A stretch of DNA of 64,000 nucleotides from Clostridia bacterium (GCA_017534885.1 JAFXVR010000018.1:62001-126000); one strand, 5' to 3'; counted from the stretch's first letter, positions 25,252 through 34,244 are shown. Translations and numbers: made by a program. The notes: generated from the sequence alone by a model not told the origin.

Positions 25252-26595
25252 ATGAGCCTCATCAGCGCCATGATCCAGACCTGGCACGGCGGCCGCGCCA
25301 CCCGCGCCCAGCTCTCCCGCATCCAGCAGCAGCGCCTGACCGCCCTGGTGCGCTGCGCCCGGGCCCGCAGCCCCTATTACCGCGCCCTCTACGCAAACGT
25401 CGGCGAAAACTTCGCCCTCAGCGACCTCCCGCCGGTCACCAAGCCTGACCTGATGGCCCACTTCGACGAGGTCGTGACCGACCGCAGCGTCACCATGGCG
25501 CGGATCGACGCTTTCACCGCAAACCCCGACAACATCGGCCGCATGCTGGACGGGAAGTACCTGGTCTTCCGCACCTCCGGCTCCACGGGCCATCCGGCGG
25601 TGGTGCTGTACGATCAGCGGTGCGTGGACGTCTCCTCCGCGGTGGCCGCCCTGCGCACCTTCGCCCGCGGGGAGGATTTCCGCGCCTTCATGAAGCACGG
25701 CAAAAAGACCGCCGGCGTGTTCGCGGATCACGGCTTCTACCTGGCCTGCGGCATGTCCCGCTATCTTCAGCTGAAAATGCCCCGCCGCCAGACCAAGATC
25801 ACGGTGGATGTCAACGCGCCGGAGGCGGAGATCGTCAGCCGCCTCAACGCCTTCGGGCCGGCCATGCTCAGCGGCTATCCCTCCAGCCTCTCCCTGCTGG
25901 CCGACCGCGAAGATCTGCGGATTCAGCCGGACGTCGTCATCACCGGCGGCGAGCTGCTGACCGACACCGTGCGGCGGAAGCTCTCCGACCGCTTCGGCTG
26001 CTATGTGCAGACCCACTATTCCTGCACCGAGGGCGGCGAAATCGCCTGCGAGTGCGCCGAGGGCCACCTGCACCTCAACGAGGACTGGGTGATCCTGGAG
26101 CCCGTGGACAGCGAAAACCGCCCCGTCGCCCCCGGCGTGCGCTCGGACAAGGCGCTGATCACCAACCTGGCCAACTTCATCCAGCCCTTCATCCGCTACG
26201 AGCTGACCGACCGGATCATCCTCCACGACGAGCCCTGTCCCTGCGGCCGCCGCTCCCGCTGGCTGGAGATCGAGGGCCGCACCGACGACATCCTGACCTT
26301 CGCCGGCGGCGTGAAAATCGCGCCCATGTCCCTGTACAAGGTGCTGGAGGAGGTGCGTTCCCTCCGCCGCTTCCAGCTGGTGCAGCAAAGCCCCCGCCGC
26401 CTCGCCCTGCGCCTCACCGCCCCCGACCGCCCCGCCGCCTTTGCCGAAGCCCGCGCCGCCCTGTCCGCCTTCCTCGAAACAAAGGGACTGCGGGAGGTGG
26501 AGATTTTTTGCGACGACAGTGAACCAAGGGCGGACGGGGGGAGCGGGAAGTTTAAGCTGGTGGCGAAGGGAGGAGGAGAGGACGGGGGAGGTTGA
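25252..26595 (+). CDS. Phenylacetate-CoA ligase-like adenylate-forming enzyme
   Basis: The 447-residue protein belongs to the PaaK/coenzyme F390 synthetase group of adenylating enzymes. The phosphate-binding loop FRTSGSTGHPAVVLYD is at about residues 105-120, and later motifs include SGYPSSL, HYSCTEGGEIACE (adenylation), YELTDR and CGRRSRWLEIEGRTDD, with a C-terminal domain ending in FKLVAKG. CPC near residue 330 may bind zinc. Such enzymes activate an acid as acyl-AMP and often transfer it to CoA. The substrate is unknown, and neighbours give no pathway. The last residues run into a G+A-rich tract that recurs in spacers. Confidence 0.8.
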   Translation: MSLISAMIQTWHGGRATRAQLSRIQQQRLTALVRCARARSPYYRALYANVGENFALSDLPPVTKPDLMAHFDEVVTDRSVTMARIDAFTANPDNIGRMLDGKYLVFRTSGSTGHPAVVLYDQRCVDVSSAVAALRTFARGEDFRAFMKHGKKTAGVFADHGFYLACGMSRYLQLKMPRRQTKITVDVNAPEAEIVSRLNAFGPAMLSGYPSSLSLLADREDLRIQPDVVITGGELLTDTVRRKLSDRFGCYVQTHYSCTEGGEIACECAEGHLHLNEDWVILEPVDSENRPVAPGVRSDKALITNLANFIQPFIRYELTDRIILHDEPCPCGRRSRWLEIEGRTDDILTFAGGVKIAPMSLYKVLEEVRSLRRFQLVQQSPRRLALRLTAPDRPAAFAEARAALSAFLETKGLREVEIFCDDSEPRADGGSGKFKLVAKGGGEDGGG

Positions 26596-26831
26596 AGGCA
26601 GGAGGTTGAAGGCAGGAGGTTTGAAAACGCCATTAGCTGCGCCTCCTATGCCCGCAGGGCATTTCACGTGCCGAGGGCACATTTCACGCGCCGTCAGACG
26701 CATGAAATGGCTTCGCCATGAAGTCTCGCTTCACTCCATGAAATGGCTGTTGCCATTTAACTTCAACCTCCTACCTCCAACCTCCACCCTCCACCTTCAG
26801 CCACTCCTGACTCCTCACTCCTCACTCTCCC
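26596..26831. other. Low-complexity repeat spacer
   Basis: This spacer between convergent genes contains GGTTGAAGGCAGGAGGTTGAAGG-type words at the left, CTTCAACCTCC words at the right, and a middle section of inverted ATTTCA/TGAAAT motifs (ATTTCACGTGCC, ATGAAATGGCTTCGCCATG). I see no gene, promoter or clean terminator. Confidence 0.6.
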
Positions 26832-27632
26832 TCAGCTCCCCGTGGACCGATAATGCCGCATCGCCACTCCAAACGCCCCCCTCATGACCAAAAACACCAG
26901 CGGACCGGCGAGGGGGGTGACGAAGGCGGTCCAGGCGGGCCAGTTCCAGAGGGGCTTGTCGAGGATCCAGGCGGCGGGGACGTGGAGGACCAGGGCGTAG
27001 GGGGCGACGGCGGTGAAGAGGATGCGCAGGGGGCGGGGGTAGATATCCACCGGGTACTGGCAGGCGCTGCGGCCGCCGTAGGTCAGGGCGTTGACCATCT
27101 CAATGGAGCGCACCGTGTACACGCACAGCACGCACTCGATCAGGAAAAGCCCTAAGGTCAGCAGCGTGCCCAGGCCGACAGCCTCCAGCAGGGCGAGGGC
27201 CTTGGGCAGCGTCCAGCGGATGCCGGAGGCGCGGCTGCCGAGGATCAGCGCGGTGAGGCCCACGGCTAAGCAGCCGATGCGCCGGGGGTCGATCTCCGCG
27301 CAGAGCACCTGGGTCATCAGCCCCCGGGGCCGGACGAGGAGGGTGTCCAGCTGACCGGAGCGCACCATGGACGGGAAGGCGCCGGTGACGCCCCGGCCCA
27401 GGAATTCGGTCAGGTAAAAGGTGAGGCTCATGACCCCGAAAAAGAAGAGGAGGTTGCCGCCCGACCAGTGCCCGAGGCGTTCAAAGCGGTTCACCACCAG
27501 CAGCACGGCCATCATCTCGCCGCCCTCCATCACCAGCTGGGCCAGGGTCTGTAGGGCGAAGGAGGCGCGGTACTGGGTGTGGGCGCGCAGGAGCATGCCC
27601 ATGGAGTGGAGATAAAGCTTCAGCGTGCGCAT
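26832..27632 (-). CDS. ABC-2 type transporter permease (second)
   Basis: The 266-residue membrane protein has six predicted hydrophobic segments and resembles the DUF990/COG3694 permease of three-gene ABC-2 exporters. Signature-like parts are FGVMSLTFYLTEFLGRG and SGQLDTLLVRPRGL, typical of this group. I chose the ATG at 27632; upstream codons in this frame are an out-of-frame reading of the partner permease. Its start is 2 bases after the stop of the partner at 27635. It should pair with the permease at 27635 and the ATPase at 28423 to export an unknown compound. Confidence 0.82.
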   Translation of the reverse strand: MRTLKLYLHSMGMLLRAHTQYRASFALQTLAQLVMEGGEMMAVLLVVNRFERLGHWSGGNLLFFFGVMSLTFYLTEFLGRGVTGAFPSMVRSGQLDTLLVRPRGLMTQVLCAEIDPRRIGCLAVGLTALILGSRASGIRWTLPKALALLEAVGLGTLLTLGLFLIECVLCVYTVRSIEMVNALTYGGRSACQYPVDIYPRPLRILFTAVAPYALVLHVPAAWILDKPLWNWPAWTAFVTPLAGPLVFLVMRGAFGVAMRHYRSTGS

Positions 27633-27634
27633 CC

Positions 27635-28426
27635 TCAGCCCCCCTGTATCGTGATTCGCCGCAGGTTGTGCCGCCAGATCCACAGCCCGAGGGCCGCGAG
27701 GGCCAGCGTCCACAGCGCCTGAAGACCCAGGATGCCCGGCGCGGCGCTCAGGGGACGCTCGCCGGTGTAGAGGCGGATGGGCGCGTCCAGGAGCTGGGCG
27801 TAGGGCAGGAGGGTGATGACCCGCTGCCAGCTGTCCGGGAAGAGGGTCAGCGGGAGCAGGTTGCCCGAGAAGGTGACCATCAGCAGATTCAGCAGCGCCA
27901 TGACGCCCCGGTGGTCGATGGTGCGCATGGTGATGCCCATGGTGACGCACTCCATGGCGGTGACGCAGGCGAGACCCAGCCCCAGCCCGGCGAAAGCCGC
28001 CGCCAGCGCGCCCGCGGAGACCGGCGGGCCCACGCGCCAGCCCTCGGGCAGGAGGATGGCGAAGAGCAGCATGGGCACAGCCCGCAAAAGGGAGCCCACC
28101 AGCTTCATGGCGGCGATGCGGGCATAATAATAGCCGTAGAGGCTGACGGGCCGGCACAGGTCGTAGGCGATGGCGCCGGTGCGCAGCTTGTCCAGCAGGT
28201 CAGTGTCCCAGGACAGGAGCATGCGGAAGAAGGCCTGGTTGATCCAGACATAGGTCACCACGCTCCCGATGGGCAGGGTCTGGGGCCGGCTGGCGTACAG
28301 CGCCCGGTACAGGGCGATCAGCACCAGGCCGAAGAAAATCTGGCAGAGGATGCCGCCCAGGGCCGCGGCCCGGTACTGCAGTTCCATTTTCAGCCGCATC
28401 GAAAAAGCGGCGGCATAAGCCCTCAC
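27635..28426 (-). CDS. ABC-2 type transporter permease (first)
   Basis: The 263-residue membrane protein matches the COG4587-type permease. It has six hydrophobic segments and the SWDTDLLDKLRTGAIAYDL cytoplasmic stretch followed by CRPVSLYGYYYA. The start is a GTG at 28426 overlapping the ATPase stop by 4 bases (GTGA), so the two are translationally coupled. Confidence 0.82.
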   Translation of the reverse strand: MRAYAAAFSMRLKMELQYRAAALGGILCQIFFGLVLIALYRALYASRPQTLPIGSVVTYVWINQAFFRMLLSWDTDLLDKLRTGAIAYDLCRPVSLYGYYYARIAAMKLVGSLLRAVPMLLFAILLPEGWRVGPPVSAGALAAAFAGLGLGLACVTAMECVTMGITMRTIDHRGVMALLNLLMVTFSGNLLPLTLFPDSWQRVITLLPYAQLLDAPIRLYTGERPLSAAPGILGLQALWTLALAALGLWIWRHNLRRITIQGG

Positions 28427-29388
28427 AGCGCCATCTCCTCATACATCGCGGCGATCAGGTGATCCACATTCTGCCCCTGGAGGGTCAGCTCCTGAATCGC
28501 GCCGGCGCTCTGCAGCAGCGTCAGCAGCCCGGCCGTGGGCGTCTGCGCCGGGTGATAGAGGATCTGCCAGGTGTCCCCCTCCCGGCTCAGGGCGCAGTCC
28601 GGCGGCAGGGCGGGCGGCCTCGCCCCGTCGGCATAGCGCACATGAGCGATGCGCAGGGTGTCATAGCGGGAGAGCAGGCCGGTCAGCGCGCCGTCGTACA
28701 GCTTGCGCCCGTGGCCCAGCACCATCACCCGCGGGCAGAGGGCGGCGATGTCCTCCATGTCGTGGGTGGTCAGCAGGATGGTGGTGCCCTTCTCCCGGTT
28801 CTCCCGCCTGAGGAAGTCCCGCAGGGCCAGCTTGCTGGGGGCGTCCAGGCCGATGGTGGGCTCGTCCAAAAAGAGCAGCTCGGGGCTGTGCAGCAGCGAG
28901 CCGCAGAGCTCCGCCCGCATGCGCTGGCCAAGGCTCATCAGCCGCAGGGGCGTGCGCAGGAGGCCGCCCAGCTCCAGGGCCTCGGTCAGCTCGCTCAGCC
29001 GCTTCTCAAAGGCCGGGCCGGGCACCAGGTAGATCTCCTTCAGCAGGCGGAAGCTGTCGATGATCGGCACGTCCCACCAGAGCTGGGTGCGCTGGCCAAA
29101 AACCACGCCGATGCGCCGCACGTGCTCCCGCCGCTCTTTCCAGGGCACGCGGCCGTCTACTGTGGCGCTGCCCTCGTCCGGCACCAGGATGCCCGAGAGA
29201 ATCTTGACCGTGGTGGACTTGCCCGCGCCGTTGGGCCCGATGCAGCCCACCAGCTCGCCTTTTTCCACCTGAAAGGAAACCTGGCTCAGGGCGCGCACCA
29301 GCGTCTTCTCCCTGCCAGGCCCGCCCTTCTCCCGCTTCTTCCGCACGGTGAAGGTCTTGCCAAGATCGGTGACGGTGATGTAGGACAT
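28423..29388 (-). CDS. ABC transporter ATP-binding protein (ABC-2 exporter)
   Basis: The 321-residue ATPase matches the COG4586 group that accompanies two ABC-2 permeases. It has Walker A GPNGAGKST, a VFGQRTQLWWD Q-loop segment typical of this group, a degenerate signature SLGQRMRAEL, Walker B LLFLDEPT and an H-loop TTHDMED, plus a C-terminal accessory domain (about 235-321). I chose the ATG at 29388, preceded by CCGGAGG; a longer frame exists upstream but lacks a site. It is the first gene of the three-gene exporter; the cargo is unknown. Confidence 0.88.
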   Translation of the reverse strand: MSYITVTDLGKTFTVRKKREKGGPGREKTLVRALSQVSFQVEKGELVGCIGPNGAGKSTTVKILSGILVPDEGSATVDGRVPWKERREHVRRIGVVFGQRTQLWWDVPIIDSFRLLKEIYLVPGPAFEKRLSELTEALELGGLLRTPLRLMSLGQRMRAELCGSLLHSPELLFLDEPTIGLDAPSKLALRDFLRRENREKGTTILLTTHDMEDIAALCPRVMVLGHGRKLYDGALTGLLSRYDTLRIAHVRYADGARPPALPPDCALSREGDTWQILYHPAQTPTAGLLTLLQSAGAIQELTLQGQNVDHLIAAMYEEMAL

Positions 29389-29477
29389 AAGGCCTCCGGA
29401 GGAGCTGTCAGCTGTCAGCTTGGTTGGTCGGACTGAGGTTGAAGGGAGGAGGTTGAAGGCTGCGATGGCGAAGCCGC

Positions 29478-30338
29478 TCACTCCCTGTACACGCACCACT
29501 CCCGGCCTTCCAGCCCGTACACCGTCACCACGGTGGTGCCGATGACGAACCAGGCGTACCAGTTGCCCTGGACGGAGCGGTAGTGTTCGGCGGCCTGCTC
29601 GGGCACGCCGAGGATGCTCACGCAGACGCCGCCGTCAGGGATGTTGACGTAATTGTAGTATTCGTCGTCCCGGTGCTTGCGCAGCCAGTTGGTCATGCGC
29701 TGGCCGTACATGGGGCTCAGGCCGCAGTGGACGCACAGGGGGTAGTCCAGGTAGGGCTTCAGCCGCGGGTTGTCCCTGCCCAGGCCGTAGTCCCGCAGGG
29801 TGCCGATGTACATCATCACGTGGTTGTACTTGGTGCGGATGACGAAAAGGTCGCCGGGCTCGAGCTGGCGGCGCAGGCGCTTCAGCCTGGGCGCGTCGGC
29901 CGAGGTCACCACCACCTTGGGGCTGGTGTGGTGGCTGGCCGCGTAGAGGATGGTGCTCAGGGGCGGCAGCTTCTGCTTGCCCGTCTGCATGTCGATATAC
30001 TGGATGAAGCCCGAGCAGTCGAAGCCGAAGAGGTAGACCTGGCCATTGCGGAAGAAGTCCGTGTCCGTGTAGGCGATGCGCTTGGAATAAGCCGGGGCGC
30101 GCTCGAACATCCGCGGGGAATACTTCCCGCCGAAGAGATAGGGCGTGCCGGCCTCGAACACCGCCTCGATCCCCGCCCCGGTCAGGGCGTTGTACCGCTT
30201 CAGGAAATCGTTATTGGGCTCCAGGAAGGACAGCGCCACATCCAGTTCCGCCGTGCGCTTGACCTCCGCCGCCCCGCTCCCCGCCAGGGCCGCCAGGCAC
30301 AGGATGAGGCACGTAAACCGCTTGAAGAATCGCTTCAT
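29478..30338 (-). CDS. Exported NlpC/P60-like hydrolase
   Basis: The 286-residue protein starts with a signal peptide (MKRFFKRFTCLILCLAALAG; the Cys at 14 could be a lipid site but no clean lipobox follows). The NlpC/P60 cysteine is in FGFDCSG (Cys108) and the histidine in NHVMMYIG (His173), so the catalytic dyad is present. Enzymes of this class cut peptide stems in peptidoglycan. The region between the two motifs is longer than in minimal NlpC/P60 domains and the C-terminal 100 residues are unassigned. Start chosen at 30338 with GGGAGA upstream. Confidence 0.78.
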   Translation of the reverse strand: MKRFFKRFTCLILCLAALAGSGAAEVKRTAELDVALSFLEPNNDFLKRYNALTGAGIEAVFEAGTPYLFGGKYSPRMFERAPAYSKRIAYTDTDFFRNGQVYLFGFDCSGFIQYIDMQTGKQKLPPLSTILYAASHHTSPKVVVTSADAPRLKRLRRQLEPGDLFVIRTKYNHVMMYIGTLRDYGLGRDNPRLKPYLDYPLCVHCGLSPMYGQRMTNWLRKHRDDEYYNYVNIPDGGVCVSILGVPEQAAEHYRSVQGNWYAWFVIGTTVVTVYGLEGREWCVYRE

Positions 30339-30357
30339 CAAATCATCTCCCGCTGAC

Positions 30358-30386
30358 AGTGTAGCACAGGCGGGAGGGATTTTCAA
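30358..30386 (-). promoter_or_regulatory. Promoter of the NlpC/P60 gene
   Basis: Minus-strand TTGAAA (30381-30386), 17 bases, TACACT (30358-30363), 20 bases before the ATG. Confidence 0.6.
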
Positions 30387-30478
30387 TCGGGGGAAGGGGA
30401 TTGTGATGGGTATGAATGGCGAGTCGGATATCAGCGGAGGGAGCTGCTGACAGCTGCCGGTTGCTTTTTTCTCTGAGC

Positions 30479-30565
30479 ATGGTATACAGAAGCATTGTCG
30501 GAAGGGCAACCCTGCTTGACGCGATCAACACCCTGAAGGAGCGTGGCGACATTGAGTACCCATAG
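30479..30565 (+). other. Short orphan reading frame (28 codons)
   Basis: ATG to TAG reading MVYRSIVGRATLLDAINTLK and 8 more residues. There is no good ribosome binding site. It looks like a gene fragment in a spacer (30339-30932) that also holds two repeats. I cannot assign it. Confidence 0.2.
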
Positions 30566-30570
30566 TGTCA

Positions 30571-30650
30571 CAGCTGGCCGCGGTCATATCCGCTGCCTTC
30601 GCAGCCAGCCGTGGCATGATACAGGAAAGAGACCTTTCGACATCCGGTTT
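30571..30650 (-). repeat. 120-bp palindromic repeat, degenerate partial copy
   Basis: Reverse-orientation remnant: CCGCTGCCTTC, GCAGCCAGCCGTGGC and CAGGAAAGAGACCTTTCGAC followed by ATCCGG align with the left half of the element (compare 50334-50452), with many substitutions. Confidence 0.65.
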
Positions 30651-30799
30651 AAACTTTCGTCTGCTTTTCTTTGGGACGGCTGCGGAGAGGACTCCATATT
30701 AGGCAAACCTGCTTCTCCATTCACTGACCGGCCAGCCCTGTGCATCCCCGTTTTTTCCCAGCGCAGCTGCATGATACAGCAAATATCCGTCAAAACAGT

Positions 30800-30919
30800 G
30801 ATTCGGATGTCAAAAGGCCGCTTTCATGAACTGAGCCACGACTGGTTGTGGAAGACAGCGGAAATCACCACAACCAGTCGTGGTTCCAAGGTTGAAAGCG
30901 CCCTTTTGTCACCCTTACC
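30800..30919 (+). repeat. 120-bp palindromic repeat, full copy with 6-bp target duplication
   Basis: A full copy flanked by AACAGT at 30794-30799 and 30920-30925. It lies 13 bases after the end of the beta-lactamase-family gene (minus strand), next to an 8-bp palindrome GCGTTCAC/GTGAACGC at that gene's 3' end. Confidence 0.95.
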
Positions 30920-30932
30920 AACAGTTCAGCGT

Positions 30933-31943
30933 TCACCGCATAATCGTGAACGCCCGATCCACCAGCCATTCGATCCCCGATTCCGCCTGATCAGCGCCCG
31001 GGTTCCGGTTGGCCATGACCACGGAGATTTCTCTGGTGCGGCTGTTCATCTTCATCATGCACTGTCCGTTTTCACCCCAGCCCTGTGTGACCAGGATGTC
31101 TTTTCCGCCGATGAACACACCCAGACCGGTCCAGGGAAAGCCTTTCACGGGTCTTGCCATCTCCCGGGCCGATGCCGCTTGCAGGAACGCGCTTTCGCCA
31201 TGCAGTGCTTTGACAAACTCCCTGGCTATCACAAGCAGTTCTTTGGGTGTGCTCCACAGCCCGGAAGCCGCTGAGTCAGGAACCGGAGGAAACCTCCCCG
31301 GGATGGGCAGTCCCCTGTCGTCATATCCCGTCGCCATCCTGTTCCCGTATCGGGCGATGCCGGCGGATGATACGAAGAACGTACCGCTCAGGCCCAGCGG
31401 GTCAAAGAGCATCTCCCTCGCGGCATCAGCAAAAGCCTTCTGCGCAGCCTCCTGAACCAGCTGCTGCAGCACACAGTATCCGGCGTCTGAGTATTCAAAC
31501 GCCGTTCCCTGGGGCTTCTCCGTCCGCACAGGCCGGTTGTTGCAGGACGTTCTCCCCTCCAGGATATCCATCAGGCTGATTTCGGGCTCGCCCATTCGAA
31601 GCCCGCAAAACGAATCCTCCCCATCCACGATTCCGGCGGTATGGCTGAGGATGGAGCGGATGGAGGCATCGCTTTCATGTCCGTCCGAAGTGAGCAGCTT
31701 CCACTGCCGCAGGTATCGGTTGACCGGCAGATCCACATCGAGCTGTTTCCGCTCCTGCAGCTTCATGATGCAAATCGCGGTCACGCATTTCGATATGGAA
31801 CACGCGGGGAATATGGTCTCTTCGTCCACCGGGATCTGGTTTTCCAGGTCGGCGAACCCATGATACGCCGCTGATTCCCTCCCGCCGGCATCCGCCCACG
31901 CGCAGCCAATTCCCGGAAACCGTTCAATGATCTGCTGTTTCAT
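30933..31943 (-). CDS. Serine beta-lactamase-family hydrolase (class C-like)
   Basis: The 336-residue protein matches the beta-lactamase/penicillin-binding-like family (PF00144), which includes esterases and D-aminopeptidases as well as class C enzymes. The SxxK motif is SISK (Ser49, Lys52), the YxN position reads YSD (Tyr151) and HTAG follows the family pattern. No signal peptide is evident, so it is probably cytoplasmic, and an antibiotic-resistance role is not implied. G+C is somewhat lower than neighbours. Its upstream region carries an 11-bp tandem repeat. A 120-bp repeat lies at its 3' end. Confidence 0.8.
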   Translation of the reverse strand: MKQQIIERFPGIGCAWADAGGRESAAYHGFADLENQIPVDEETIFPACSISKCVTAICIMKLQERKQLDVDLPVNRYLRQWKLLTSDGHESDASIRSILSHTAGIVDGEDSFCGLRMGEPEISLMDILEGRTSCNNRPVRTEKPQGTAFEYSDAGYCVLQQLVQEAAQKAFADAAREMLFDPLGLSGTFFVSSAGIARYGNRMATGYDDRGLPIPGRFPPVPDSAASGLWSTPKELLVIAREFVKALHGESAFLQAASAREMARPVKGFPWTGLGVFIGGKDILVTQGWGENGQCMMKMNSRTREISVVMANRNPGADQAESGIEWLVDRAFTIMR

Positions 31944-31978
31944 GCGCTGCTCTCCCCCCGGACATCCATCAGAAGCCG

Positions 31979-32072
31979 CTTCAATGATACTTCAATCATA
32001 CTTCAATCATACTTCAATATCACTTCAACGTCAACTTCAATGACTCTTCAATCTCACTTCAATCTCGCTTCC
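31979..32072 (-). repeat. 11-bp tandem repeat upstream of the hydrolase gene
   Basis: About eight degenerate units of CTTCAATCATA (10-12 bases each) run from 31979 to about 32072. On the minus strand, the direction of the hydrolase gene, each unit offers a TTGAAG-like box. The array lies 36 bases upstream of that gene's start, so it could influence its transcription. Confidence 0.75.
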
Positions 32073-32134
32073 GTCATCCTGAACAATTCGGCCGTGATTC
32101 CGGGCTCCTCCGCACATCCTCCCTTTGTTCCCCC

Positions 32135-32163
32135 TTGCGTTTCATCCGCTTGTGGCGTATAAT
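32135..32163 (+). promoter_or_regulatory. Promoter of the PPK2 gene
   Basis: TTGCGT (32135-32140), 17 bases, TATAAT (32158-32163), 36 bases before the ATG. Confidence 0.75.
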
Positions 32164-32199
32164 ACACTCAGCAGCTTACCAATATTGGGAGGAATCCAT

Positions 32200-33063
32200 A
32201 TGCCACTGAAGGATTACCGGTTTGAGGGCGACACGCGGCTGCACATCAAGCAGATGCCCACGGGCGCCGGGGAGGACGCGGGGCGGAAGGCGGAGCTGGT
32301 GCAGCTGACCGGGGAGAACATCGCCCGGGCGGCCCTGCTGCAGGAAAAGCTGTACGCCGCGGGGCGGGAAGGGCTTGTGATTGCCATCCAGGCCCGGGAC
32401 GCGGCGGGCAAGGACAGCCTGATCAAGAAGGTCTTTTCGGGTCTGAACCCGGCGGCGCTGGAGGTGCACTCCTTCAAGTCTCCCAATTCCACCGAGCTCA
32501 GCCACGATTACCTCTGGCGCATCAACCAGGCCCTGCCGCCCCGGGGGAAGATCGCCGTGTTCAACCGCTCCCAGTACGAGGACGTGCTGATTGTGCGCGT
32601 CCATCACATGGAGAAGGGCTACAAGCTGGCCTCCCGCTGCCTGACGGAGGACTTCTTTGAGCGCCGCTACGATCAGCTGCGGCACTGGGAGGACTATCTC
32701 TGGGAGAATGGCATCCGCATGGTGAAGCTCTTTCTGAACGTGTCCCGGGAGGAGCAGAAGCAGCGCTTTATCGAGCGGATGGAGCGGGAGGAGAAGCACT
32801 GGAAGCTCTCCACCGCTGATATGAAGGAGCGCGCCGCCTGGGACGCCTATGACGAGGCCTTTGAGGACGCCATCAACGCCACGGCCACCCGACGCAGCCC
32901 CTGGTACGTGCTGCCGGCGGACAACAAGTGGTACACCCGCTACCTGACCAGCCAGCTGCTGCTGGACACCCTCGAGGACATGGCGCCCGAGTATCCGCCC
33001 CTGGATCCCGCTGAGGCCGCCAAGATCCCCCAGTGCATGGAGCAGCTGGAGAACGGCGGCTGA
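32200..33063 (+). CDS. Polyphosphate kinase 2 family protein
   Basis: The 287-residue protein is a one-domain PPK2, which transfers phosphate between polyphosphate and nucleotides. Walker A reads QARDAAGKDSLIKK (Lys71) and the second motif FNRSQYEDVLIVRVHH (about 121-136). The lid region contains RRYDQLRHWEDYL. The usual class I motif has AGKDGTIK; here SL replaces GT, a minor variation. GGGAGGA precedes the ATG. Whether it acts on AMP, ADP or GDP cannot be read. The esterase gene starts 3 bases after its stop, so the pair is an operon. Confidence 0.9.
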   Translation: MPLKDYRFEGDTRLHIKQMPTGAGEDAGRKAELVQLTGENIARAALLQEKLYAAGREGLVIAIQARDAAGKDSLIKKVFSGLNPAALEVHSFKSPNSTELSHDYLWRINQALPPRGKIAVFNRSQYEDVLIVRVHHMEKGYKLASRCLTEDFFERRYDQLRHWEDYLWENGIRMVKLFLNVSREEQKQRFIERMEREEKHWKLSTADMKERAAWDAYDEAFEDAINATATRRSPWYVLPADNKWYTRYLTSQLLLDTLEDMAPEYPPLDPAEAAKIPQCMEQLENGG

Positions 33064-33066
33064 GCG

Positions 33067-33699
33067 ATGAAAACGCTGACCGTCGGCGGGCGGAGGGTGG
33101 CCCTGCACGGCGACGAGACCGCCCCGGTGCTGCTGCTTCAGCCGGTGATGCGGGAGGAAACCGTCATTCCGGGGCCCTTCCGCCTGGCTGCCTTTGAGGT
33201 GGAGGACTGGAACCGGGAGCTCTCTCCCTGGCCGGCCCCGCCGGTGTTCGGCCGCGAGGGCTTCGGCGAGGGCGCCGCGGATACTCTGACCTATGTCACG
33301 GACTGCCTGCTCCCGGCCTTAGCCCCGGCGGACACCGTTGTGCTGGGCGGCTATTCCCTGGCGGGGCTCTTCGCGCTCTGGGCCGGCTGCCTGACCGACC
33401 GCTTTGCCGCCGTGGCCGCCGTCTCGCCCTCGGTGTGGTTCCCCGGCTGGCTGGACTGGGCCGCCGCCCACCCCATGCGCGCCGGCCGCGTCTACCTGAG
33501 CCTCGGCGACCGGGAGGAAAAGACCCGCAACCCCGTGATGGCCACCGTCGGCGAGGCCATCCGCGCCACCGACCGCCTGCTGACCCACTGCGACCACCTC
33601 CTCGAATGGAATCCCGGCGGCCACTTCGACCACCCCGCCGAGCGCATGGCAAGGGGGTTTGAGTGGGCGGCGAAAGGCGCGTACGCGAAACCCCTTTGA
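33067..33699 (+). CDS. Alpha/beta-hydrolase (esterase-like)
   Basis: The 210-residue protein has the nucleophile elbow GGYSLAG (Ser97) of alpha/beta-hydrolases with the esterase D/siderophore-esterase look (GLFALW, VSPSVWFPGW) and a late HFDHP histidine (about residue 193). No signal peptide. It is likely a cytoplasmic esterase or lipase-like enzyme; substrate unknown. It is coupled to the PPK2 gene, with 3 bases between stop and start. Confidence 0.75.
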   Translation: MKTLTVGGRRVALHGDETAPVLLLQPVMREETVIPGPFRLAAFEVEDWNRELSPWPAPPVFGREGFGEGAADTLTYVTDCLLPALAPADTVVLGGYSLAGLFALWAGCLTDRFAAVAAVSPSVWFPGWLDWAAAHPMRAGRVYLSLGDREEKTRNPVMATVGEAIRATDRLLTHCDHLLEWNPGGHFDHPAERMARGFEWAAKGAYAKPL

Positions 33700-33723
33700 A
33701 AGACACAAATCAATATCAATCAG

Positions 33724-33787
33724 GCGAAGAAGCGAAGGGTGCAGGGGCGACCGCAAAGCCCCTGCCCGCGCCCGCAGGCGCGGAACC
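33724..33787 (+). repeat. Dispersed GCAGGGG/CCCCTGC repeat
   Basis: A motif AAGGGTGCAGGGGC ... GCCCCTGCCCGCGCCCGCAG ... ACCCCTGGC. The same sequence, with an insertion of the GTCGCCAGTGGCGAC segment, is at 50868-50993, also between two genes. Confidence 0.65.
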
Positions 33788-33848
33788 CCTGGCTAAAACG
33801 AAAACAACATTCAAACAAAGCGACAAGCAAAAAAGGAGGCTGCAACCG

Positions 33849-34244
33849 ATGGCTACCATCCATGAATTCCTCAGCACCGCCGGAATCTTCTACCTCTCCA
33901 CCTGCGACGGCGACCAGCCCCATTGCCGTCCCCTGGGCGCCCACAGCTTCGCCGATGGCAAGAATCTCTTTTTCGTCGGCGACTTCAAGGCGGTCTACCG
34001 CCAGCTGCTGGCCAACCCCAAGTGCGAGATCGTGGCCTGCAAGCCCGACGGCCACTGGATGCGCTACACCGGCCGCGCCGTGTTCGAGACCGATCCCTCC
34101 TACAGCGAGGCCATGCTGGACGCCAGCCCCCACCTGCGCCAGATCTACAACGAGACCACCGGCCACAAGATGATGGCCTTCCACCTGGAGGACGCCCGCG
34201 CCGTGGACATCGCTCTGATGGGCGAGGGCGAACCGCTGGAATAA
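33849..34244 (+). CDS. Pyridoxamine 5'-phosphate oxidase-family protein
   Basis: The 131-residue protein matches short FMN-binding split-barrel proteins (PF01243 type): FYLSTCDGDQPHCRPLG, NLFFVGDFKAVYRQL and CEIVACKPDGHWMRYTG are the usual strands. True PNPOx enzymes are about 200 residues, so this is one of the small uncharacterised relatives that probably bind FMN, F420 or heme. AAAAGGAGG lies upstream of the ATG at 33849. Confidence 0.8.
   Translation: MATIHEFLSTAGIFYLSTCDGDQPHCRPLGAHSFADGKNLFFVGDFKAVYRQLLANPKCEIVACKPDGHWMRYTGRAVFETDPSYSEAMLDASPHLRQIYNETTGHKMMAFHLEDARAVDIALMGEGEPLE

Noticed and set aside
30933..31943. Antibiotic-resistance beta-lactamase
   Set aside because: The fold family fits, but there is no signal peptide and YxN reads YSD; esterase or peptidase roles are as likely.
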